Below, one piece after another: positions 1 to 6,057 of a stretch of DNA of 6,466 nt (its first letter is position 1; every line of letters starts with the position of its first letter). This stretch comes from Anaerobacillus sp. GTDB lineage: Bacteria > Bacillota > Bacilli > Bacillales_H > Anaerobacillaceae. The notes under the pieces are model-generated. The model worked only from the letters and a program-made list of their open reading frames with translations, did no database searches and had not been told where the DNA came from. The stretch spans positions 1-6,466 of the forward strand of contig SKOL01000013.1 of assembly GCA_007120055.1 (NCBI GenBank), read 5' to 3'. A program made the translations under genes and the position numbers.

Positions 1-272
1 ATATTGGTGAAGGTTTTGATGACCCAAGATTAGATACTTTATTTTTAACGATGCCAATCTCTTGGAAAGGAACGCTGCAGCAATATGTCGGTAGACTTCA
101 TCGAAATCATTGGAATAAATCAGAAGTGAAGGTTTATGATTATGTTGACAAACATGTTCCTTTGCTCTTAAAAATGTTTAAAAAGAGATTATCAGGCTAT
201 AAAGCACTTGGTTACAAAACTGAAGATGATAAAAAAAATAATAGTGATAGTGAGCAAATGCAATTATTTTAA
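1..272 (+). CDS. SF2 DEAD/DEAH-type helicase, C-terminal fragment
   Basis: This is the last 89 codons of a longer gene; the first complete codon is at base 3 and the gene enters from the left edge. The N-terminus of the fragment, IGEGFDDPRLDTLFLTMP, matches helicase motif V (GEGFD plus the following strand). The stretch QQYVGRLHR (fragment residues 26-34) is motif VI, with the Q-x-x-G-R-x-x-R arrangement whose arginines contact ATP. Both belong to the second RecA-like domain of superfamily 2 helicases of the type III restriction/SSL2 kind. The following VYDYVDKHVPLLLKMFKKRLSGYKALGY resembles the end of stand-alone and primase-linked (TOTE-type) defence helicases, but the domains that would decide this lie outside the window. 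The tail is charged, probably disordered, and ends in QMQLF. The gene converges on the SMC operon. Helicase assignment is firm; substrate and partners are unknown. Confidence 0.9.
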   Translation, partial: IGEGFDDPRLDTLFLTMPISWKGTLQQYVGRLHRNHWNKSEVKVYDYVDKHVPLLLKMFKKRLSGYKALGYKTEDDKKNNSDSEQMQLF

Positions 273-400
273 TGGAAGCGTAAATTAAAGGAATAATATT
301 CCTAATGAACAGTAGTGTTAGCACCTTGATAAAATCGCTAGGGGAATTTTGACTTTCGCAGTACCGTCAAAGTTAGGTAGAGTAATGTAGATAAAAAAAT
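273..400 (+). other. Intergenic segment with frameshifted short coding remnant
   Basis: No intact gene is visible here. A 15-codon frame starts at ATG 305 and stops at 350-352. The frame one base away (from about 331) then reads ILTFAVPSKLGRVM and stops at 388-390. Joining them with a single-base shift near 346 gives a smooth peptide, which suggests the decayed end of a gene I do not recognise. Two small inverted repeats are present: AGGAAT/ATTCCT (289-294 and 298-303), and TTTGAC/GTCAAA (348-353 and 366-371, 12 bases apart). Neither can be assigned a role from sequence alone. Confidence 0.3.
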
Positions 401-401
401 T

Positions 402-428
402 AAGAGCGCCTAATGTGGCGCTCTTTTT
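402..428. terminator. Intrinsic terminator, probably bidirectional
   Basis: A perfect 9-bp GC-rich stem, AAGAGCGCC (402-410) and GGCGCTCTT (417-425), encloses a 6-base loop and runs into a T tract on the plus strand (424-428). Upstream, bases 393-399 are seven A residues, so the minus-strand transcript also gets a U-rich tail a few bases after the same stem. The site therefore can end the helicase transcript and, from the other side, transcription reading out of the jetC end and the remnant beyond it. This fits its place between convergent genes. Confidence 0.88.
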
Positions 429-429
429 A

Positions 430-667
430 TATCATTAAGAAGTTTTTTGCAATTATATTCCAATTCATCGAACCATTTAATAGTCTTTGTCGTTTAAATA
501 CGGTTTTAACGCACTAACATGACCATAGATTACGCACAGATCTAGGGAATCTCTCCCAATTTTGAAAATACGCACCGAAAAGAGAAATATGCAAATTTAG
601 CAGCAATTTTATTCGAAAGTTCATCAAGTGCAGTTTGTGACCAATACACTTTGTACTCTTTAAACAT
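430..667 (-). pseudogene. Decayed ParE/RelE-like toxin remnant
   Basis: On the minus strand an ATG at 665-667 opens a 41-codon frame whose start, MFKEYKVYWSQTALDEL, has the look of a ParE/RelE-superfamily toxin N-terminus (short strand, then W-S-x-x-A-x-x-D/E-L helix). It reaches KLGEIP and is cut by a TAG at 542-544. One frame over, from 545 to 480, the text continues as LDLCVIYGHVSALKPYLNDKDY, then TAA. A further shift gives KWFDELEYNCKKLL to about base 430. The product would need at least two frame changes and seems too short through the middle, so I read it as a broken gene. The ParE/RelE match rests on a short stretch judged by eye; the downstream pieces have no family I recognise. Confidence 0.35.
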
Positions 668-747
668 CGTCTAGCTTATCACCCTTTACGCCATTTGTTC
701 TTGTTCCCAAAGCCTTGTCATTGCTTCGGGATCATGTTCTTAAAAAA
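660..747 (-). pseudogene. Possible antitoxin 3' remnant upstream of the toxin remnant
   Basis: Just past the jetC stop, the minus strand carries EHDPEAMTRLWEQEQMA (739-686, ending in TAA), preceded by an in-frame stop at a seven-T run. In the frame one base over, the sequence reads on to KGDKLDDV and a TAA at 660-662, so that the toxin-like ATG (665-667) would overlap the end of the gene. A short charged C-terminus overlapping a toxin start is the usual layout of a type II antitoxin-toxin pair. No start codon or DNA-binding domain survives; the N-terminal part is missing, and jetC ends about 30 bases away. The assignment depends mainly on position. Confidence 0.22.
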
Positions 748-768
748 ATGCTGTTCGGATTTCTTTAT

Positions 769-3700
769 TTAAGTTTTTACTAATCCTACTACTTTACTTT
801 TTGGGATTGTTGGGTCATGTTGTACGACGAAGGCTTTACTAAATCTATTCAAATAAGTGTCTTCGTGTGATTTAGGTGTTAGTATGATAAGCTTTCTTTG
901 TAGCTCATGAACGTATAAGTCAAATACTTTTGATTTACGATTTTCATCAAGGGCACTATCAAATTCATCTAATACAATAAACCCTGGTGCTGTTTGGAGA
1001 TTTTGTAAAAGAGCTAAAGCAAATAGTAGAGAGCTTAATGATTCTTCTCCGCCAGAGACCCCTTTTCCTACTTTTCCTCCTCGTGCTTTGACGCTCACAT
1101 CTTCCATCACGCCACGATGTCCTTCTTTACGTGCTTTGATATAAAGTCTAAAAAGTGTGCGCTTCCGTTTATCTTCAAACGGTTCCCAACTTACTTCTGC
1201 TTCGAATTGAAACTGTGCCATGTAAGAACGAAAGCGTTGTTGAATTTCTAATACTCTCATGTTCACTGTTTTTTCAAGATGATCCTTTAATTGTTCTGTT
1301 CTTTCGAGATCTTGCTCTAACAATATTTTCGTTCGCTTATACTCATTTTCCAAGCGGTCAAATTCACTCTTGACTGCTTCGTAATTATCAGGTGCCGCTG
1401 GATCTACATTTTCAGAGGCAGCATGATTAAATTTCACACTTCCATCTTCACGTTCATTTAGTAAATGTTGTATTGAATTAATAGGTTCAATTTGCAAATC
1501 GCTTATAAATTTATTATAAAGTTTTTCATGAACAGTTTGTAAATCAGTCAATTCTTTCGTATTGTCAATTAGCTTTAGTTGGTGTGATGAAAAAGAATCA
1601 GATGTCTCTCCAATTTTATTTCTTATTCCAATTAAATTATGAGACTTATTATCATACTCGTCTTGTTTTTCTTGTATTTTCCGATCAATTTCTTTTATTT
1701 CTCTACTGACCTGATCGAATTGGTCGTCCAATATCTCAAGTTGAGTTTTCATTTTATTTATTTTCTTTATTTCTTCATCATACAGTTTCTTGAAATTTGT
1801 TAGCTGTTGAAACTTCTCTTTCATTTGGCCTAATTCGTTATAAATTGCCGCTTCTCTTTGGAGATCGTTTTCTAGAGACTCTTGTTCAACTTGAATTCGA
1901 TCTAGCCCTTTTCTCTTTTCATCTAACTCTTCTAGTTCTTTTTGTAACTGAATTTCCTTTATTTCTGACTTTTCTAATTTTCTTTTCAATTGAACGCGTT
2001 CGTACTCCATTGTCATAAAAGCTTCTGCTTCTTTTACTGATTGAATAATACCATTTAGATCCTGGACACGTTTTGTATTTGTAGAAATGTATCTATCCAA
2101 TGTTAGCTGTTTTTCATTAATTTTAGTAATTAAAGAAACCACTTTTTCTTTTCTAGCCATTAATGCTCTTTCGGTAAGGATGTATCCTTCTTTTTCTTGA
2201 CGCCCCCTAATACCGACGCCATCGTATAAAGATTCATTTTTAATTTGAACTGCAGTATCGCTGAAAAATTGATCTACCCACCAAAGCGCTTTTACCGCTA
2301 TGGGCATCATTTCATTAGAAAGATTTTCTTTTATTTCTACATGAAGAGAAGGTAGTTTTGTAATTAAACGCTCTGGAACAATTTTGATTAATGGTACATG
2401 GTATAAATCATTTGGTGGTAAGATATCCTTGCCCTCAAAGAAAATTGTATATTTTATTGAATTAAAACGACTTTCATCATTCAACCTCGCTGTGGAATCT
2501 AACTGTATTAATTCCCGTAATGGGTATGCTTTGATATTTTTATTTTTCAAAAATTTAAGTGACTCGATTTGTCGCAAAGATAAAACACGATTTTCTTTTA
2601 AAATATGCAACTCATCTTTTAGATCCGAAAGTTTAATCGATAAGTCATGTCTTTTGTTTTTATCACTAACAATTGACTCTTCTAGTTTGTCGATTTGTTG
2701 TTGTACTTCAAAACTACTCTTATACTGTTTTAACAATTCTTGATATTTTTTTTTTTTTTTTTCATTTTCAGCTATTTGGTGCGATAGTTTCGCTTTACTA
2801 TTCATTACCTTATTAAGCTCAACCTTCTTCTCTTCACTGATTAGCATGTTTTCTTGAAGGTTTTGAGTCGTCTTCTTTTTATCTTTTTCTAAATTTACTA
2901 ATGCTATTTGAATTTCCTCTTCCGTCCTAGTAAGCATATGCCTTTTCGTTTCTGTCCCTTTTAATTCTTCCTCTAAAAGTAAAATATCTTCATTTAGTTT
3001 TTTCGTTTTGTTTTGAAGCGTAACTTTTTCATTTTCTAATTGTTGAATGTCTATATTAAGTTTATTTTTTTGATTTTCTAATTCACTCTTCTCTTCTATA
3101 TTACTTCTTTTATTTTCATCAATTTCTAAAATGGTTTGTTTTGCTTCTTCTTGATCTGCTTTTAATTGTTCGAGCTTTCTTTTATCTTGTTGTATTTCCT
3201 GCTTGAAATAGCTCTCTAATTTTAGCAACGCTGATATATACTTTTTTGCACCATCATGTAATCTTCTTTGGTTATCGTTATACCGATCAAGTTCTTGTTT
3301 CTTCAAACTAAGTTCTTGTTTTTTAATTTTTACATTGGTTTCAGCATATTTTAATCCTTCTTCAGAGTCTTTTAGTTGTTCAATACTTTCTTCCCAATCA
3401 CGTTGTGTTTTATCAATTCCATGCATTTCACTAAAAATTCGAAAACGTTCCTCAGGATTCATTATTGCAAACTGATTTACTTCCTGTTGGTACCAGATTA
3501 AATAATAAAGATCCGGATCAATTTTATATTTATACTGAAGGGCTTGACGATAAGCGCTAAAGTTATAGACACGATCCCCAGATGAATATTTCGTTGTATG
3601 TTCCCATTCATCCATCACGTCACCAGAAGAAATCGTAAACTCTTTTTTTATAGGTTGTCCAGGCTCCTGGACGATATTTAACCCAAATTCAATGAACAGA

Positions 3701-3966
3701 GGAGCATCAATTTTCATCTTCCCCTCATTTTTAAACAAAAAGGCAATTCTAGTCTTCCACGTTTTATCGGTAGGAAGGTTTCGAGATTTTAATCCTTCTA
3801 TATCAACCTTTGAAGAATATAAAACTGCCCCCATACAAAATGTAATTGTCGATTTTCCAGCACCATTCGGGCCTGTAATCATTACATGGACGTTGTTACC
3901 CGATAAATCTAATTTTGCAGGGGCATAATCACGAATGCCAACAAAAGTTAAACGCCATGGAATCAT
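769..3966 (-). CDS. jetC: Wadjet-type SMC ATPase (JetC/MksB-like)
   Basis: A 1065-aa SMC/MukB-type ATPase, the motor of the complex encoded by this operon. The N-terminal head has a Walker A, GPNGAGKST, at residues 32-40 and a glutamine-rich Q-loop region (WYQQEVNQF) near residue 160. A long coiled coil (about 185-470) leads to a mixed, non-coiled hinge-like region (about 470-600, containing PPNDLYHVP and ALWWVDQFF). A second coiled coil runs to about 900. The C-terminal head has the ABC signature SGGEE at 971-975, Walker B FIVLDE ending in the catalytic D1000-E1001, and a D-loop SALDE at 1004-1008. All ATPase residues are present. The start is the ATG that overlaps the previous stop as ATGA, behind AAAGGGGAAG. 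The length suits Wadjet JetC rather than MukB, which is nearer 1500 aa. Residues 403-407 are five lysines encoded within an A17 run. ATPase class is certain; the subtype is inferred from neighbours. Confidence 0.88.
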   Translation of the reverse strand: MIPWRLTFVGIRDYAPAKLDLSGNNVHVMITGPNGAGKSTITFCMGAVLYSSKVDIEGLKSRNLPTDKTWKTRIAFLFKNEGKMKIDAPLFIEFGLNIVQEPGQPIKKEFTISSGDVMDEWEHTTKYSSGDRVYNFSAYRQALQYKYKIDPDLYYLIWYQQEVNQFAIMNPEERFRIFSEMHGIDKTQRDWEESIEQLKDSEEGLKYAETNVKIKKQELSLKKQELDRYNDNQRRLHDGAKKYISALLKLESYFKQEIQQDKRKLEQLKADQEEAKQTILEIDENKRSNIEEKSELENQKNKLNIDIQQLENEKVTLQNKTKKLNEDILLLEEELKGTETKRHMLTRTEEEIQIALVNLEKDKKKTTQNLQENMLISEEKKVELNKVMNSKAKLSHQIAENEKKKKKYQELLKQYKSSFEVQQQIDKLEESIVSDKNKRHDLSIKLSDLKDELHILKENRVLSLRQIESLKFLKNKNIKAYPLRELIQLDSTARLNDESRFNSIKYTIFFEGKDILPPNDLYHVPLIKIVPERLITKLPSLHVEIKENLSNEMMPIAVKALWWVDQFFSDTAVQIKNESLYDGVGIRGRQEKEGYILTERALMARKEKVVSLITKINEKQLTLDRYISTNTKRVQDLNGIIQSVKEAEAFMTMEYERVQLKRKLEKSEIKEIQLQKELEELDEKRKGLDRIQVEQESLENDLQREAAIYNELGQMKEKFQQLTNFKKLYDEEIKKINKMKTQLEILDDQFDQVSREIKEIDRKIQEKQDEYDNKSHNLIGIRNKIGETSDSFSSHQLKLIDNTKELTDLQTVHEKLYNKFISDLQIEPINSIQHLLNEREDGSVKFNHAASENVDPAAPDNYEAVKSEFDRLENEYKRTKILLEQDLERTEQLKDHLEKTVNMRVLEIQQRFRSYMAQFQFEAEVSWEPFEDKRKRTLFRLYIKARKEGHRGVMEDVSVKARGGKVGKGVSGGEESLSSLLFALALLQNLQTAPGFIVLDEFDSALDENRKSKVFDLYVHELQRKLIILTPKSHEDTYLNRFSKAFVVQHDPTIPKSKVVGLVKT
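2746..2762 (-). repeat. A17 homopolymer inside jetC
   Basis: Seventeen uninterrupted T residues on the plus strand (A17 on the coding strand) cover the last two bases of a GAA codon and five AAA codons, giving K403-K407 in the first coiled-coil arm of JetC. The frame is intact at this length; gain or loss of one A would shift it and remove the hinge and the C-terminal ATPase half. Tracts this long are prone to replication, transcription and ribosome slippage. Confidence 0.95.
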
Positions 3967-4691
3967 TCTTCTTCCCCTTTCTGAACATAATTATATCTAC
4001 GGAAAAATTTTAATACTTCTTCTTTATTTAATTGCGTAGATTGGCTAAATTCCACGGTTCTTCGTAAAAAGGAATCAGAAAACATATTAACCCCTATAGC
4101 TGTTAATTGATACGCTTTTTCTTGGGAAGTAGTATCGTAATCTTCTAGGGCGCCAATTTTCTTTAATGGATCAATATTAGCAAGTATTTTGCTATTCGCT
4201 TTCGTTGTCTCGTGACCAAATGCATCGAGTAGTTGATCTAAAGTCGTAAATTCATGTTGCAAGACTTCTTGCTGATAAAAAATATACAATAAAATAGATA
4301 TACTTTCTTTATTTAAGGTTGTTTTTGCAGACTTTGATGGTACTTTCATCATACAAATGACTTGGTCTCTTCTTTCATCATAAATCAGTCGAAAATAGCG
4401 GGCTACTGCTTGATTGACCCTTGTGATAAAAGAGTGAAACTTTTCTTCATCGCCTGAGATGTTCAGTTGTTTTTCGACTTCTTTCCTTGATAAACCGAAA
4501 TTGCTTAACCGAATAGATGCAGAAGATGAATACATAATGTTCATAAAAACGAGTTCTTCATCCTCTGTTAACATGCCTCTTATTGATTGAAGTGCATTTA
4601 ACGGATTATAGTTATTAACACTTTCATTCTGAACTTCGTTTTCTGCTATTATTTTTTCGTTTTCGGACAATGTTGGCTCTATCTTCATCAT
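3963..4691 (-). CDS. jetB: MukE-like kleisin-binding subunit (JetB/MksE-like)
   Basis: A 242-aa, acidic-ended helical protein between the kleisin-like and SMC genes, the position and size of JetB/MksE, a dimeric winged-helix protein that binds the kleisin and bridges the SMC heads. After a variable E/N-rich N-terminus (about 1-35), the segment around residues 36-115 looks like one winged-helix unit. The segment around 125-205, from SISILLYIFYQQEVL through KKIGALEDYD to YQLTAIG, looks like a second, with the short strand pair expected of a wing. No catalytic motif is seen. The ATG at 4689-4691 sits 7 bases after GGGAG and is followed by a second ATG. The gene overlaps the end of jetA by 68 bases and the start of jetC by 4. 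The assignment comes from size, context and fold-like pattern; I do not recognise a specific family signature. Confidence 0.72.
   Translation of the reverse strand: MMKIEPTLSENEKIIAENEVQNESVNNYNPLNALQSIRGMLTEDEELVFMNIMYSSSASIRLSNFGLSRKEVEKQLNISGDEEKFHSFITRVNQAVARYFRLIYDERRDQVICMMKVPSKSAKTTLNKESISILLYIFYQQEVLQHEFTTLDQLLDAFGHETTKANSKILANIDPLKKIGALEDYDTTSQEKAYQLTAIGVNMFSDSFLRRTVEFSQSTQLNKEEVLKFFRRYNYVQKGEEE
3974..3980 (-). promoter_or_regulatory. Shine-Dalgarno site of jetC, inside the jetB end
   Basis: AAAGGGG on the minus strand lies in the last codons of jetB, 7 bases before the jetC ATG. Together with the ATGA stop-start overlap it indicates translational coupling, which would keep the MukE-like and SMC subunits in step. 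Confidence 0.75.
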
Positions 4692-6057
4692 TCATCCACT
4701 CCCAACTACGGTCATAAACTTTTAAATTCCTTTTATCGTTCGTTTTTTCCATCATCACTCTTTTATTTCCTACTAGTGCGGAAATGGCAGTAAGTGCATT
4801 AACCGCATCACTCCAGTCAGAAGATGTCGCATTAATAACTAACTCTTCAACTGGTAACTCATCATGCTTATCAAGAAAACCCTCAATTTTTTCTGTTTCT
4901 ATCATATTTTTCGTCAATAGCCAATTCGTTTCTCGCATTAATTCATCTAAATCTTCTTCAGATATTTCTTCCGATTCGAAGATCAACTCTTCTTCTGAAC
5001 CTTCCATCGGTTCAGTTTTCGGCTCATATTCTTCGATATATATTATAGCATCTTCAATTGCCGAAGCTGGTATAGGGGCCGCGAACTTCACTGGTATCCA
5101 AATGCCATCAAACGCCTCATCTTCATTCACATTTTGTTCCATGAAACTTAGTAATTGATACACATTTGGAACATCTGAATCTATTGGAGGAGCAAACATT
5201 TTGATAATAAACTCCCTAACTTTTTCAGGATTTATCGTTGTAGAAAGTGGCGTCGTTTGCATCGTAGTAAATTTTAAATATTTATTGATCATACCTAAAC
5301 TAAAATTTGTTCCTTCCGCTAGTACTGCTGTTCCTCTTTGCATTAAATCTGTTAATACAAGACTTTCTTCCATCGTTTGAAACTGTCGAAAACGCTCTTG
5401 TAGTTTTACATCTAAGTCTTTCATAAGTGCATGAATAATTTCTAGCTGTGGAAGTGCATTTCGGTCTGCTAGCATTTCTAATTCTCTGTCTTTCATTAAT
5501 TGGATAGCATCGGCCACATTTTTAATCATACTAGCGATTTTATTACCACCTGAAATTCCGTGGTCATCGTAAGCCTCACTAATTTCTGCATCTCGCCTCG
5601 CCTGAAATAAAGATCGACCAATATCATCATGCATATGATAAGCAAGTGAGTCGTTTGCCAACCTAATTAGGACATCCATCATTCTTTTTCCAACATCACG
5701 CATTTTAATTAAACGAGTGTGTTTAGAAATCCAATTGTATTTCGCAAGGATGTTAACGATTTGTTCGACTTTCTTTTTCGAGGGTGGTTCTGCGTCATTA
5801 TATCTATTTTTGTAGCGATAATATAATGTTTCGGCATTTTCAATTTTTTCATCAAGCCCTAATGCTTCTTCATTAATTAATTGGATAATACGAAGAAACC
5901 TCAATATTTCTATTGGAGATTGATAAAAGTTTTGTGAACCTAAATCACTTAATACACCTGATAATGATGAGATGTCCTTCATCGATTGAAGAACTTCAGG
6001 TGCTGACTGGCTCTCGTTAAAAATAGAAACATTTACTGAAGTATCCATCTTTTCCAA
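4624..6057 (-). CDS. jetA: Kleisin-like subunit (JetA/MksF-like)
   Basis: A 477-aa protein in the place of JetA/MksF, the kleisin that links the two SMC heads and carries the MukE-like subunits. The N-terminal part (about 45-140, from SPIEILRFLRIIQLI through VEQIVNILAKYNWIS) is helical and could hold the winged-helix dimerisation domain. Residues about 165-300 are long amphipathic helices, as in the neck of MukF. An acidic stretch (about 337-373, rich in E and D) would be the flexible linker. A compact C-terminal region (about 390-455) may be the SMC-cap-binding domain, followed by a basic tail RKRKNNSRKR. The TTG at 6055-6057 is taken as start because GGGAG lies 9 bases before it; an in-frame ATG at 6046-6048 is a fair alternative. 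It overlaps the Toprim gene by 25 bases. Length fits JetA, but I see no DUF3375-type signature, so the family call is from context. Confidence 0.68.
   Translation of the reverse strand: MEKMDTSVNVSIFNESQSAPEVLQSMKDISSLSGVLSDLGSQNFYQSPIEILRFLRIIQLINEEALGLDEKIENAETLYYRYKNRYNDAEPPSKKKVEQIVNILAKYNWISKHTRLIKMRDVGKRMMDVLIRLANDSLAYHMHDDIGRSLFQARRDAEISEAYDDHGISGGNKIASMIKNVADAIQLMKDRELEMLADRNALPQLEIIHALMKDLDVKLQERFRQFQTMEESLVLTDLMQRGTAVLAEGTNFSLGMINKYLKFTTMQTTPLSTTINPEKVREFIIKMFAPPIDSDVPNVYQLLSFMEQNVNEDEAFDGIWIPVKFAAPIPASAIEDAIIYIEEYEPKTEPMEGSEEELIFESEEISEEDLDELMRETNWLLTKNMIETEKIEGFLDKHDELPVEELVINATSSDWSDAVNALTAISALVGNKRVMMEKTNDKRNLKVYDRSWEWMNDEDRANIVRKRKNNSRKRSSE
4699..4705 (-). promoter_or_regulatory. 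Shine-Dalgarno site of jetB, inside jetA
   Basis: TTGGGAG on the minus strand lies within jetA coding sequence, with 7 bases between its last G and the jetB ATG. It decides the start at 4691 in spite of the long overlap with jetA; the next in-frame methionine is about 40 codons further on. Confidence 0.75.

Noticed and set aside
740..765. Intrinsic terminator just after jetC at the seven-T run (minus strand)
   Set aside because: The T run lacks a convincing GC-rich stem before it; the strong hairpin at 402-425 is the better candidate.
273..768. CRISPR array, tRNA or insertion-sequence ends in the gap
   Set aside because: No regularly spaced direct repeats, no cloverleaf-like sequence and no paired terminal inverted repeats were found by eye.
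2746..2762. A frameshift or pseudogene in jetC at the A17 run
   Set aside because: The frame is continuous through the run and every downstream ATPase motif is present, so the gene is intact at the sequenced length.
1155..3928. Plus-strand open frames opposite jetC (72 to 119 codons)
   Set aside because: They lie wholly inside the strongly supported jetC gene on the other strand, are rich in F, L and S as expected of the complement of a K/E-rich coiled coil, and have no credible ribosome site or domain.
769..3966. Rad50/SbcC or canonical SMC identity for the ATPase
   Set aside because: No CxxC zinc hook is visible at the hinge, no SbcD-like nuclease gene is adjacent, and the partners are kleisin-, MukE- and Toprim-like.
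4784..5158. Plus-strand 124-codon frame opposite jetA
   Set aside because: Serine- and isoleucine-rich complement of the acidic linker region of jetA; a shadow frame.
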